Below, piece by piece: positions 29,689-40,645 of a stretch of 64,000 nucleotides of DNA. The stretch is from Azorinus chamasolen (Eukaryota; Mollusca; Bivalvia; Cardiida; Solecurtidae): NCBI GenBank assembly GCA_963576725.1, contig OY755242.1, positions 62,810,324-62,874,323 on the forward strand. The letters are read 5' to 3'. The position numbers and the translations under genes were made by a program. Under the pieces are notes generated by a model that worked only from the letters and a program-made list of their open reading frames with translations, did no database searches and had not been told where the DNA came from. Position 1 is the first letter of the stretch. Every line of letters starts with the position of its first letter.

Positions 29689-32600
29689 GTATGGACGTGT
29701 ATCATAAGCATTGAAATGTATTAAATCAGAGTGACAAATAAAGGTGCATGCTCAAACACTTAACTCGTCGTTTCTCCATCAAAACGCTATGCTGAGGCTA
29801 TTCTTTAGAACCGTCTTTAGACTAGTCTAAAGAGTAGTCACAACATGGAGTTTGGTGGAGAAATAAAGAACTTATTATTGAAAATGTTTTAGTTTACGCA
29901 TCTTATCTGGACCTCTAATACGTGTTTCTCTTTTTTATATTATTTTTTCTTTATTTGTAATATTTTTATTTTGTTTCGAACAAAACTAGTTAATGACGTG
30001 TTCACAATATTCTGTGTCAAAGAGCTCTTTAATGCCAGATTTCTATCAAACATATACATGTACCATGACTTTTCGTTTGTTCAAATGATGCAAAGTGATA
30101 TGTTCCTCAGTCTGTTAACCCTTTGCATGTCTCGTCTATACAGACAGTGTAAACCCAGATCATGCGACTTCTGTAGCAGCCGACTGATCAGAGTCTGTTG
30201 TTTGCTTATTCTATTTGTTTCTATCATTACCAAAAAAAGTACTTCTAGCCATTGTCTGTTTGATTTTAATTATATATTACATATCTTATTTTCTACTGAC
30301 TGTGGTGACAATAAATTTCCTTTATTGTGTAAATCAATTAATGATTTATATTCATAATGGGCGAAGTATTGTATGAATATTCACCAAATAAAAGTCAAAG
30401 GGTTAAGACCATCATTCTGAAATTGCTGTTTGTCTGAACGGTATAGACCCGTGTAACAGTTAAATAGTTTGCAGTTATAACCAAACGATGGTCAATTATC
30501 AATAGTGTGGATCAGAATGAGACGATGAATATATCGACATCACAAAAGGTTGATAAGTATCTGTTCTGTTTATTGATGAAACTATACAGATCTGATTCAA
30601 CAGTGACCAAACTCCCTGTGATATGTGCCATTGACAACATGTTATCTAAATGAAATTCATGATGTCATTATTTCTACATGAATATTACCGGGGTAAAGTC
30701 TTTATGCATTTATACATGAAAAGACATGGCATGAAGTCAACTTCAATTGAAACCCGACACAGACTATAATTCCTTTTACTCTGTTGGTGCCAAATAAATT
30801 CCTCTGAAACAAAACTCGTATCTTTCCTGTTATAGAGTTGACTTTCCTTCAATTTATTCTCTTATACGTAAGTGTTGGGTTAAACAGTTGGATTTTGTTG
30901 AGACATCTCGTCTGGATCCAAACTGTTTGCAAAGGCATTCACTGATTTACACATCTACGGAAAACCTGGGTGTCACTTTTCGGCAATATATTAAATTCAA
31001 GTGAATGCATGTACTTTCTTGAATCGATATTTGCATTAAGCTTGACAGATTTATACGCAAAGGCAGAAACTAAATATGAGCATGTTCAATACTCCGGACA
31101 TATATTTGATTACGTTTGTAACCAGATAAGACGTCGAGTAATTCGGTGTCACATCACATCAGGATCCAAACTGTTTAACACTCAATGACTGGGCTTAGGG
31201 AATATATGGAACAAACATATACATGTGTATATTGCGACTCGTAACATAGGATAATGTTTACAAACAAAAGTTACATGGTTTTGAAAGGGTAATTTCTTAA
31301 CCCTTTCCCTGTAAGAATTAATGAACAATATCATGGATATTTATTAGCTGAATTTTTTAGATTGCATTTCTAGACATAATTGTTTTGGTATTAGTAGAAA
31401 CTATAGAGTCGGGCCTATTATAAATTCATAAGCGAATAGAGTAGACCATGATCAGACGGCTCTTACAGAAGCCATCTGATCTAGATCTACTTTGTTTGCA
31501 GATGCGTGAAAACACATTTATATGAGGAAGAGGATTGACATAAGACAATCGTGTGTTTCATTTTGTAACCCATTTACTTCCGTAATAACATACATAGGAC
31601 AGGGCAAACAGCATAACCCCTAAATAAGGGTACTCCTAAAGGAGCCCTCTAAACAGGGTCTGCAATGTTTGCTAAAGCAACGAATACCAGTGTTTCACCA
31701 CACACGCGAAAACTGGATGGGGTCAATATTTAGACGAATTCAACATACGGTAGAACATGTCTTAGGCGACCATCAAAAGGTCTAATTATGGGCCGTAAAG
31801 CAGGTTGTAACTTAATGCAGGTCAAAAGTCATGCATACGTTTTTTTGCAATACCTTTGACATGCTTTTTAAGACTCCTATGGTCAATAAATGAATAGCCG
31901 CTTAACCAATTTCTCCATAAATACGCTTTTCTACGCCATTAGTAGACCCTGATTAGACGGCTCCTATAGTAGCCGTCTGTTCAAGGTCTGCTATGTTTGC
32001 TTTTGATATAATATACATGTAGATATGAGTCTGCAGTTTCTGTCTTGGCCAAACATTCCGTATACATGTACTATTATAACGATTAATCTGATTAATATTC
32101 ATGGCGTAATTTTATTTTACATGAATATTCAGCATTAAGCAGTCACCTGCTTAAAAAGTTATGAATTCGTCTTTACTATAAACTGTGTTTGTAAAGATTA
32201 CTGTGTTCTTGCATAACGTCGTAAGAAGAGTCTACGCATTGTTTTAATGCATTTCAGATGGAACAGTCTGAAGTGACGATGTTTTCTCCTGACGATACGC
32301 CAATAACTGTGACCAGCTACAACCGGAACTGGGATGTTAATAAAAATGTGGTCTGGGAAAACTGTAACAGGCTGAACGTCGATATACAAATAAAAAGTCT
32401 TAGTACAGATCCCTACCCAATACCATTGAATAAAACATGGCGTCTAACAAACTTCTCCATTGGGATCGCTGAGACTTTTGGAGAGCCGCAATACCCCGTC
32501 ACGGTAATACGACCCGCCAATAGGCGTTAATGCGAATTTACAAAGAGCATACCATTGTCTGATCGGGATCTTTCTGTGATACATACATTTATCCCAGATC

Positions 32601-35600
32601 CTACTATCCGCGAACTGACTCGCATTTTTCCAAACAGCTTGAAATCCAGATGAGTAACTCGGCGTCTTTTAATCAAGCTTGATTGAATCAGAAGCAGTCA
32701 AAATTGCTCTATATCTAAAGTTGGGTAGATATTATTTTTCAGATCGCGGTAAGGATTAAGATTTACGGCAGTTTGCATTCTACTATAATGGTAAACTCTG
32801 ATCTTTGGTGCCATTTCTATATTCACCCTTTACCTTGACCCTTCTCTTGCTGAATTTTAAAATACATTTCTCCTGTTGTATATAATTACATATATCTTCA
32901 CTGTGTACAAGTATTTCGCTGTGCAATCACTGCTGCGGAGTGCACTGGTTGCATAATCAACTTGTAAATAGTGCAGGAGCTGTCTCATCTGGGTCTTCAC
33001 TAGGTATATTGACGTGAATAGCAAGCGAAGGGTTAACCCTTTCCCTGTTCTGTTTTTATTCCAAATTTCACCCCCTCTTGAATATCCATGAACGAAATAG
33101 TTGTAATGTGGAAGGTAGCACATTGTTGCCATTTTAGAAAGTAAAGAAACAGGTCTATCAAATCACATTAGCAAACAGATCAGACGCTGATCAGACGGTT
33201 TCTATTGTAACCGTCTGGTCTGGGTCTACTCTGTTAGCAGATGTGTGAAAATGCCTTTATATGAAGGAAATGGTTAGCCATATCACTACATGAATATTCG
33301 TATAAGAAAAAACGATATCATGAATATTTATTAGATAAATTGTTATAATGGCAAATTAAAAAAAAAGCAGTTTTTGGTCATGCAAGAAACTGTAGAATCC
33401 GATCTACAGTGAAACATCTCTATAACGGACACTAAATTATGTTAATTAGTTGGTATTTAGGACAGGTGGCTGCTTAAGGCAGCCATCTGCCTTTAACACA
33501 AACTATTTGATGTAATTTAGTGGCCGTTATAGAGAGGTTTTAGTGTATATTATCACATAAGCAAATAGGGCAGAACCTGATCAGACGGATCCTATAGAAG
33601 CCGTCTGATATGGGTCTACCTTGTATGCAAATGCGCTGAAATGAGGTATTATTTAAATCCATCAATAATATAAGATAAGATAAGATTTTTTTTTCACCTT
33701 TAGACTAACAGGTACATGAGGTTAATACAATTTCAATAAAGACATTAAGATGACTGACAAAACAATTTTACGACATACTTTATTTATACAGCAAAGGTTC
33801 GCTAAACTGGACGTTCAAATTAATATCAATCTTCGTCTTCGAGGCAGGTGGCAGCTTAATGCAGGATGAAAGTCACACAAAAAGCTCACAATGCAGCTGC
33901 GTGCCTTAAACTATTTATTTTTTCACTAAAATTCCGATTTAGAGGATTTTACGGTATATATATATATATTAATTTAATATATATTACTATCTGGGTTCAT
34001 TGCCAATTTTGATTCAGACCGACATCAGCTTAAAAATGCTCTATGGTGGTCAGTGGCACGAGTTGTGTGAAGTTGTCAAGGATGACGCATGCCATTTGAA
34101 AGACATGTGTGAAAAATTACAGACGGTTTTCCCAGGCAATTGTCCTAAAGCGTTGGTCGATAAAGGTTTCAACTGTTCGTGTCCAATCACTGGGGTAAGT
34201 GCCTTTCATAGCAATGTCATTGTATTTTGGTGGACCACTACATATGGCAATTTCCCTAGGACCTTGACGGTACATATCCAGGTCCGACAACTGCGTAATA
34301 GAGGCGATATTTCTTGATCAATATTCATATATAAAAAATTAACATTAACACCATAAATAATTATTGCCTGGGTGTTTGGCTGATACGGAGAGTTTAGAAA
34401 AGCCAAATAATTTGAACATATTTTAGCTCATAAAGGTACATAAACTCACATATCACTAGATATATATTAACCCTTTCCTCCATAAATATACGCCTTTCTA
34501 CGCCTCTGTAAAAGTCACTTTATGAAACCATTGTGATAAATATAGCATTTGCTCCTATAGGATCAAATGCTCTATTTATCACAACGGTTTCAAAACTAAA
34601 CAATTCTAAAGATTTTCTTTTCTGTAGTAAATGCTCCTTTTCGGTAGATTGATTCAAAGAGGTTGTGTCTAAAAATAGCCCATGGAGGAATGGGTTAGTC
34701 ATTGGATCAGAAGCAACACGCTTATTAGGATCCTCTCCTTGACGCATTATAATTACATTGGTGGACATTTTCTTAACATATAACATAATTATGTTGAATA
34801 CAAGTCGTATAAACTACTAGCAAAACATGAAAATGGTACATGATTATGTCTATAACATAACAGTTTCTTGGTAGACGTAAAGTATGGAATGCTATATACA
34901 TGTATATAGGAATGATATATCTGTTACATGTATTAACTGTACGTATGGAGTACACAATGAACGTAGAAAAACAGCATTACATGACTAATATCATTGAAAT
35001 AAGTGAAAAAATAAATAAAAGGGAAACAATGGTGGTCAACAGGATGGAGGCAATGGTCAACGAGACACGGGGGTACTTAACCCTTCGCTTGCTGAATTTT
35101 AAAATACATTTTCCTTCTTTACCCATACCCTGTTGTATAATTACATATATCTTCACTGTGTACTAGTATTTCGCTGTGCAATCACTGCTGTGGAGTGCAC
35201 TGGTTGCACAATCAACTTGTAAACAGTTCAGACCCTGATGAGACAGCTCCTGGGTTGGTTTTCACTATTTACAGGTACGTATATTGACGTGAATAGCAAG
35301 CGAAGGGTTAATATAACAATGACCACCCCTACTTATAAAAAGCCACATAACGGAACTTAACTGCATCTTTTAGTCTCCAAAATGAACCTCTGCACCGCTT
35401 GAAATATCAGTGTTACAATGTGTATTAAGCGATGAGTCGCCATAAAGAAGGAGTATCATTGTAATAGGTCGTAAATTGCTAGTTGTATGTATTAGATGAG
35501 AACGCAGGATGTGGTAAAGCGGTTTTATACGACAGAAGTGTTCAGTACTTTCGATATCACCACAAGAGCATACAGGAGAGACAACAATGTTTCTTTAGAA

Positions 35601-37083
35601 CAATGGAAGGTTTAATGTGCTTCAATTTATACTTAATTGTGTATGGAGTACTTGGCCTTGTCTGGTACCAGTATAGTAATATAAAGGGACATGGATGGCA
35701 TTATGGACGTCAATCTTATATTTGAAAGATGAAAATTGAATACCTCTAAAGCCGGTGCTAGGCGGCGTGAGTAGTGTTGCACTTTTTTATTGCTACTCAT
35801 GAACAGATTCGATAAAACCGGGCCTGCAATTTTCTCTTTTCGCATAGCTACTTTTGCTTTCGAAGGATCTCCCACTTTCAGAATGTTTTATGGAACGCCA
35901 TTCTGCCATGCTATTTGCTAAATACTTAATGCGAAATGCTAAATGCGAAATGCTTTTTGCCAATTGTGTAAATTGCTAGGGAAAGAACCGGATTGTTCCA
36001 AATGATGGATGTAAATGCCAAATGCCAAATGCTTATTGCTAAATGCATGTTTGCACTACTGGCATTGAACAGCGCCATTTTTAATTTAATAGTACAATAA
36101 GTAATAAGCTTTAATGTAAATAAACATGCATTTAGCAAATGTACAGTTACTTTAAAATTAGCGCACATTCCCTAGCAATTTATTCAATTGGCAAAAAGCA
36201 TTTCGCATTTTGTATTAAACAATTAGCATGGCAGAATGGCGTTCCATGATATTTGAAACAGAGCATTTGACTACTAAGGGGATCCATTCACGAACAACGG
36301 AGGGTAAGAAAGAATCCGAATATGTCACTAGTCAAGATATTTTCAGCAGTGTCTGCATGCTCTACGATTAAGTAACAAATTGTGTCATCAGCAAAAAGAC
36401 GAATATTAGAATGTATATCAGTTAGTATGTCATTAATATAGTACATTGTCGCCGTTTATCTAAATAATTCGAGAACCATGTACAAAGACGATCTGATGTA
36501 CCAGCCGCTTTATGTTTGACCAAGAGTCCCGCGTGCCATGCCTGATCAAAAGCTTTGCTAATATAAAAAGGCGGTTCTGATTTCTTTTCCCCATCTAAGG
36601 CTTTACAGAACGCTTTATACAGAAAAAGTTAACTGGTTGACAGTTGAGTCCCATGAAATAAAACCTGATTGAAAAAAGGAAATATACTTAATATCACATC
36701 AGTAGTTAAAGATATACTAGTTGTTCCAGTACTTTGTTCAAGTTACTGAGAAGAGAAAGTGAACGATAGTTGCTCACTTATGATGGCCAAAACATTTTGT
36801 GTATATGTGCAATAAATTAAATTAATATTCATGATGTCATTATTTCTTACATGAATATTCATGGAGTAAAAGTTTAAAGGAAACAATTCCCTATGTTACA
36901 TTTTTAGTAGTACACATGTACTATGCCATTTTGTTTCAGAAAGATTACTATTTCCCAATGGTACCTATCTTGCGACCTATCGACGTCCCCTTTAAAATTT
37001 CGGGGACTTTCCAAGCCACTACCGTACTACGGAAGGCCGGAAAGGACATAGCCTGTTTTAAAACCACGTTCTGCATTGAGTGA
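29611..37083 (+). CDS. Gene B: GM2 ganglioside activator-like protein, complete
   Basis: Exons 29611-29688, 32258-32503, 34018-34194 and 36940-37083 (TGA), all phase 0, giving about 214 residues (human GM2A is about 193). A hydrophobic signal peptide comes first, then WENCNRLNVDIQIKSLS, DPYPIPLNKTW, a cysteine cluster LC-AC-MC-NC-NC-SC, and TVLRKAGKDIACFK. The eight cysteines match the eight of human GM2A in order, plus one near the C-terminus (TTFCIE). It should be a secreted or lysosomal lipid-binding cup protein. It sits between the A and C paralogues in the same orientation but is more diverged from both. No frameshift seen. Confidence 0.88.
29755..29895. mobile_element. Hairpin MITE family 8
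   Basis: TTTCTCCATCAAAACGCTATG with TTTAGAACCGTC, then TCTAAAGAGTAGTCACAACATG and TGGAGAAATAAAGAAC. Other copies at 44633-44760, 58105-58200 and 63035-63165. It lies 70 bp into gene B intron 1. Confidence 0.7.
30115..30406. mobile_element. TTAA-bounded MITE, diverged family 2 type
   Basis: TTAACCCTTTGCATGTC to AGTCAAAGGGTTAA with inner ACAGTGTAAACCCAGATCATG and ACTGATCAGAGTCTGTTG arms. In gene B intron 1. Confidence 0.65.
31297..31538. mobile_element. Hairpin MITE family 2
   Basis: TTAACCCTTTCCCTGTAAG, hairpin from AGTAGACCATGATCAGACGG to CATCTGATCTAGATCTAC, right end GAGGAAGAGGATTG. Confidence 0.75.
31750..32140. mobile_element. Two adjacent worn hairpin elements
   Basis: 31750-31900 is a CAGTAGAAC/TTAGGCGACCATCAAAAG type remnant. 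From TTAACCAATTTCTCCATAAA at 31902 a family 2 copy follows, with CAGACGGCTCCTATAGTAGC at its core and a TGAATATTCA right part. Ends about 100 bp before gene B exon 2. Confidence 0.55.
32258..32503 (+). CDS. Gene B exon 2 (N-terminal strands)
   Basis: 82 codons from TTTCAG to ACG|gtaata. Longer than the equivalent exon of A and C because of an N-terminal extension (EQSEVTMFSPDDTPITVTSY). Then VVWENC, DIQIKSLSTDPYPI and TNFSIGIAETF with sequons NKT and NFS. Confidence 0.85.
32835..33036. mobile_element. Hairpin MITE family 5, hairpin reduced
   Basis: TTGACCCTTCTCTTGCTGAA to AGCAAGCGAAGGGTTAA. The left arm (CAGACCCTGATGAGACAG) is missing; only the right arm GGAGCTGTCTCATCTGGG remains. Its right TTAA is shared with the next element. 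Confidence 0.8.
33033..33277. mobile_element. Hairpin MITE family 2, abutting family 5
   Basis: TTAACCCTTTCCCTGTTCTG; inner GAATATCCATGAACGAAATAG; hairpin CAGACGGTTTCTATTGTAACC; right end GGAAATGGTTAG. Starts in the TTAA that ends 32835-33036. Confidence 0.85.
33417..33545. mobile_element. pogo-like TA MITE family 3, hairpin core lost
   Basis: TA|CAGTGAAACATCTCTATAAC and TAGAGAGGTTTTAGTG|TA. Inner GCAGGTGGC-type arms meet directly as GGCTGCTTAAGGCAGCC. Compared with 19845-20049 about 76 bp, i.e. the central hairpin, is absent. Confidence 0.8.
34018..34194 (+). CDS. Gene B exon 3 (cysteine-rich segment, full-length form)
   Basis: 59 codons from GATTCAG to GGG|gtaagt, phase 0. TDISLKMLYGGQW then cysteines in HELCEVV, DACHLK, DMCEKL, GNCPKA, FNCSCP. 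The last four match human FC, EPC, PC and HC, so the loop disulfide missing from A and C is present here. The GT(AAGT) donor is a strong consensus. Confidence 0.88.
34467..34698. mobile_element. Chimeric hairpin MITE (family 2-type end, family 1 core)
   Basis: Left end TTAACCCTTTCCTCCATAAA with TACGCCTTTCTACGCC belongs to the 62286/31902 type. From AAAGTCACTTTATGAAACC onward it is family 1, with hairpin apex CTCCTATAGGATC, GGTAGATTGATTC and TGGGTTAG at the right. Confidence 0.75.
35077..35311. mobile_element. Hairpin MITE family 5
   Basis: TTAACCCTTCGCTTGCTGAA to AGCAAGCGAAGGGTTAA, TTAA at both ends. Internal TGTATAATTACATATATC and CAATCAACTTGTAAAC are conserved; the hairpin is partly deleted (CAGACCCTGATGAGACAGC, then CTCCTGGG). 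Confidence 0.85.
35725..35885. repeat. Dispersed repeat with CATGAACAGATTCGATAAAA motif
   Basis: GAAAATTGAATACC, GTGCTAGG, GAGTAGTGTTGCA, then GAAGGATCTCCC; same order at 38700-38850 and in part at 6240-6405 and 58690-58870. Confidence 0.6.
35891..36246. mobile_element. Foldback MITE, TGGAACGCCATTCTGCC ends
   Basis: 356 bp with exact 26-bp-class terminal inverted repeats TGGAACGCCATTCTGCCATG and inner ATTGGCAAAAAGCATTTCGC arms. The left half also holds direct repeats of AATGCGAAATGCT. It is inserted within the preceding dispersed repeat, in gene B intron 3. Confidence 0.8.
36285..36790 (-). pseudogene. LINE reverse transcriptase fragment in gene B intron 3
   Basis: Reading the minus strand through frameshifts: SNYRSLSLLSNLNKVLEQL, YISKAFDQAWHAGLLVKHKA, WFSNYLDKRRQC, then YINDILTDIHSNIRLFADDT. 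The FADD catalytic box is at 36384-36395. The section with the PQGS motif is deleted between RRQC and YIND. A Jockey/CR1-like non-LTR RT by motif order. Antisense to gene B. Confidence 0.8.
36940..37083 (+). CDS. Gene B exon 4 (C-terminal strands and stop)
   Basis: From TTTCAG to TGA, 47 codons. PMVPILRPIDVPFKISGTFQ then TTVLRKAGKDIACFKTTFC. GKDIAC is identical to gene A, the strongest conserved block of the cluster. No clear AATAAA seen soon after the stop. Confidence 0.87.
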   Translation, partial: KDYYFPMVPILRPIDVPFKISGTFQATTVLRKAGKDIACFKTTFCIE

Positions 37084-37159
37084 GTAGCCAACGAGTTGTG
37101 AGCTGCAACAAAACTGCTAATAGGAGCTTATGTAGGCGGGGGGGCATTCATTTATTGAA

Positions 37160-37320
37160 CATAAGAGTCTTAAAAATCAGGTGATTGTATAATACATGTA
37201 CAAGGCAAAGGTAATGCATAAAACTCCTGTGGGAGTTTTCTGCATTACTTTTGACCTACATTAAGCTACATGTACCATGTGCTTTATAGACTAATAATTA
37301 GACACCCGTTTGATGGCCGC
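37160..37320. mobile_element. TA/CAGTAGAACCTGTC-type hairpin element, worn
   Basis: GCAAAGGTAATGCATAAAACT / AGTTTTCTGCATTACTTTTG arms meet at CTCCTGTGGGAG; TGATGGCCGCTTAA at right. In the 3' flank of gene B. Confidence 0.6.
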
Positions 37321-37580
37321 TTAACCCTGGTTCCATGTTCTATGTTTATTCCAAGTGCCAATACCTACTGAATTTCCATGGACAAAATAGTTATGATGAA
37401 ATATGGAAAGTAGAAAAAAGAAGCTATTTAAGAAAAAATAAAGAAACAAATCTTTTAAATCTCATTAGCAAACAGAGCAGACTCTGATCAGACGGCTCCT
37501 ACATGTATAGGAGCCATCTGATCTGGGTCTTCTCTGTTTGTAAATGCGTGAAAACACGTTTATATGGAAGAAAGGGTTTA
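37321..37580. mobile_element. Hairpin MITE family 2
   Basis: TTAACCCTGGTTCCATGTTC to GAAGAAAGGGTTTA. Hairpin begins GCAAACAGAGCAGACTC; the apex is CTCCTACATGTATAGGAG, i.e. the usual apex with 6 extra bases. Confidence 0.8.
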
Positions 37581-37613
37581 GACATGTGCTGCTATATAGT
37601 AAACACTGTACGA

Positions 37614-37726
37614 AAGAATTCTACTTTCAGTATTCACCATTCTTATGCGTACAGAATTCTACTTTCAGTATTCACCATTCTTATGCGTACAGAATTCTAC
37701 TTTCAGTATTCACCATTCTTATGCTA
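37614..37726. repeat. 38-bp tandem repeat, three units
   Basis: Units start GAATTCTACTTTCAGTATTC and end with TTATGCGTACA. Nearly identical, so recent. Confidence 0.9.
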
Positions 37727-37829
37727 AAACACAAACTAATGTCTGCTCAATTTCTGATATGTTGAAGTTTTCACTGATTTCCGATTCGTTCCAACATTTG
37801 ATAAATTATAGACCGGGTCTCAAACAGCT

Positions 37830-38080
37830 TTAACCCTTCTCTTGCAGAATTTTAAAATACATTTCTCCTTCTTTACCCATGCCCTGTTGTATAATTACAT
37901 ATATCTTCACTGTGTACAAGTATATATCGCTGTGCAATCACTGTTCGGAGTGCATTGGTTGCACAATCAACTTGTAAAGAGTGCAGACCCTGATGAGACA
38001 GCTCCTACAGGAGCTGTCTCATCTGGGTCTTCACTATTTACAGGTAGGTATATTGACATGAACAGCAAGTGAAGAGTTAA
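37830..38080. mobile_element. Hairpin MITE family 5, full hairpin
   Basis: TTAACCCTTCTCTTGCAGAA to AGCAAGTGAAGAGTTAA. Hairpin (37978-38042) with arms GAGTGCAGACCCTGATGAG / CTCATCTGGGTCTTCAC and apex CTCCTACAGGAG. Confidence 0.88.
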
Positions 38081-38167
38081 ACCCGATGATACGACGAGTT
38101 ACTCGCCGTCTCATCTGGATCCACACTGTTTGAAAATGTCATCCAAGAGGTGATAAGGCTGAGAAGA

Positions 38168-38400
38168 GTTACCTACCCATTCTCTCATAGGATAGTTTTA
38201 GATCCTAACTCTTTTAATAAAGCTAACAAAAAGGATCATTTACTAGAGAAAAGGAAACGTTTAGAATTATGTAGTTTTGAAACTATTGTGATAAATAAAG
38301 CATTTGCTCCTATGGAGCAAATGCTCTATTTATAACAAGTGTTTCATAAAGTGACTTTTACAGAGGCGTCAAAATGCGTCAATATGAGGGAATTGGTTAA
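38168..38400. mobile_element. Hairpin MITE family 1
   Basis: ACCTACCCATTCTCTCATAGG to ATGAGGGAATTGGTTAA; apex CTCCTATGGAG has lost one base. Confidence 0.85.
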
Positions 38401-38561
38401 AGACAGGTGACAGCTTAAACCTTTACTTGATATAGAAACCATTTGCAAACACAGTAGACCCTGTAGAGGCAATCTGATCTGTGTGCTTATGTGTAGCAGA
38501 TCTGTCTTCCCTCTTTTCTCTTTTTAACCTTTATCAAGCTAAGCGCGACTTGACTCGCATT

Positions 38562-38629
38562 TGCAAACAGCTTGAATCCAGATTAGACACCGAGCAACTC
38601 GGCGTCTCATTAGGATCTAAACTGTTTGG
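38562..38629. mobile_element. Hairpin family 4 core
   Basis: GCAAACAGCTTGAATCCAG / AGGATCTAAACTGTTTGG around CACCGAGCAACTCGGCG. Confidence 0.7.
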
Positions 38630-38699
38630 CCCTCGGTTTCAAACGTTTATACGAAAAAAGTCGCCCCGTACGTAATTGTTAGTGTTTTTGTATCTCATG

Positions 38700-38850
38700 G
38701 TCCTTCGAAAATTGAATACCGCTTTTAAAAGCCAGTGCTAGGGGGCATGAGTAGTGTTGCAATTTTAATAACTGCTCATGAACAGGCTCAATAAATTTCT
38801 CTTTTTGCATTGCTGCTTTTACTTTCGAAGGATCTCCCTATTTTCAGACA
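38700..38850. repeat. Dispersed repeat with CATGAACAGGCTCAATAAA motif
   Basis: Third copy of the 35725-35885 repeat; a family 2 hairpin core (38871-38932, AACAGAGCATACCCAGATC, apex CTCCTACAGGAG) follows it. Confidence 0.6.
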
Positions 38851-39209
38851 TTTTGTTATTTCATAAGCAAACAGAGCATACCCAGATCAGACGGCTCCTA
38901 CAGGAGTCGTCTGATTTGGGTCTACTCTGTTTTAAAATGTGCCAAAGGGGCACAGGTGGAGTATACAGTCCAGAGTGTAAAGGACGATTTTATTTTTATT
39001 TTTACAGACGATGTCAAACTTAAGCACGCTATTGGCTGGTTTATGATTAATTTTGCAAATGTTTTGATCCTGATGAGACGCCGAGAAAATCGACGTTTCT
39101 TGTAGAATCCTTATTCTTTGTCACTCAAACTGGTGCTTTTTAAAAGACAATATAAGTTCACTCTTTCGCTGTCAAGGTCGGAGATACATGTATGATGACC
39201 TACATGTAT

Positions 39210-39270
39210 GCAAACAGTTTGGATCCAGATTAGTCGCCCGAGTAATTCGGTGCCTCATGAGGTCCAAACA
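39210..39270. mobile_element. Hairpin family 4 core
   Basis: GCAAACAGTTTGGATCCAG and GCCTCATGAGGTCCAAAC around CCCGAGTAATTCGG. Confidence 0.65.
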
Positions 39271-39479
39271 TGCTTGGTACATTGGTTATGAGAGGTTTGT
39301 TTTTAGTAAGAAAAGAAGAAAATTCAAAAATACAAAAGGTAAGTTTGCTGACGGCGATATTTGACAACGAAAGAGTTAAAACAAAAAGCGAAACAGACTA
39401 AATTTTGAACGTGCGAACTGTTGCTTAGCTTGCTAAAGGTTAAATAGATGCGGAAGACGAAGAGAAAACACCGTTGATC

Positions 39480-40012
39480 TGTGACTGCTGTACTACACCG
39501 TAGATCTGTGACTGCTGTACTACACCGTAGATCTGTGACTGCTGTACTACACCGTATATCTGTGAATGGAAATATATATAACCACAGACACGACTTCTGT
39601 ACTACACCGTAGATCTGTGAATGGAAATCTACATAACCACAACACGACGTCTGTACTACACCGTGGATTTTTTACTGCTGTACTACACCGTAGATCTGTG
39701 ACTGCTGTACTATACCGTAGCTCTGTGAATGGAAATCTACATAACCACAACACGACTTCTGTACTACACCGTGGATTTTTGACTGCTGTACTACACCGTA
39801 GATCTGTGACTGCTGTACTACACCGTAGATCTGTGACTGCTGTACTACACCGTAGATCTGTGACTGCTGTACTACACCGTAGATCTGTGACTGCTGTACT
39901 ATACCGTAGCTCTGTGAATAGAAATCTACATAACCACAACACGACTTCTGTATTACACCATAGATCTGTGAATGGAAATATACATAACCACAGACCCGAC
40001 TACTCTCCTACA
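39480..40012. repeat. Minisatellite, 27-bp unit with a 46-bp higher-order variant
   Basis: Main unit TAGATCTGTGACTGCTGTAC plus TACACCG, about 11 copies, interrupted by five longer variants containing GAATGGAAATCTACATAACC and ACAACACGACTTC. The main unit is a multiple of three, giving long open frames on both strands (131 and 158 codons); these are not genes. Confidence 0.92.
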
Positions 40013-40089
40013 CCGATATTCTGGAAGTCCTATTTTAAATAACATGAACGTGAACTCTGAAAGAATAGAACAGTCTGGCCTATTCACCA

Positions 40090-40318
40090 TTAACCCATTC
40101 CCTCATATTGACGACTTTTAACGACTCTGTAAAAGTCACTTTGTGAAACCATTGTGATAGATAGAGCATTTGCCCCTATAGGAGCAAATGCTCTATTTAT
40201 CACAATGGTTTCAAACTACAAAATTCTAAAATTTTCCTTTTCTCTAGCTAATGGTCCTTTTCGATAGATTTATTCAAAGAGGTTGTATCTAAAAATAGCC
40301 CATGAGGTAATGGGTTAA
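40090..40318. mobile_element. Hairpin MITE family 1
   Basis: TTAACCCATTCCCTCATATTG to GAGGTAATGGGTTAA, TTAA both sides. Stem around CTATAGGAGC has two mismatches. Confidence 0.9.
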
Positions 40319-40645
40319 CGCTTTCACTGACAATGTCACGTCTGTGATTACCTATGCAAAATGTTTGGACTCTGACGTGACGTCGAGTAACTCATCATGT
40401 TCCAAAATATTTGTTTTCGTGCCAGATTTTTACCCCAAAAAATGAAGAATAAAAATGAAAATTGCAGCTGCTGAAAAAGCTTGTAGACATTTGGCAACGA
40501 AAATATTAAAACGTGTTTCCCCTTATACAGTATGCTTAACCCTTAAGTTTCCCCTTATACATCATAGTCACCCCTTATCCTGCTAAATGCTTACTTGCAT
40601 TTTTGCAAACAGATAGGGTCGAGATGAGACGAAGTTGAGCACTGA

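Noticed and set aside
35483..35725. 80-codon frame between gene B exons 3 and 4
   Set aside because: No splice sites in phase, no GM2A similarity; exon 3 to exon 4 joins well without it.
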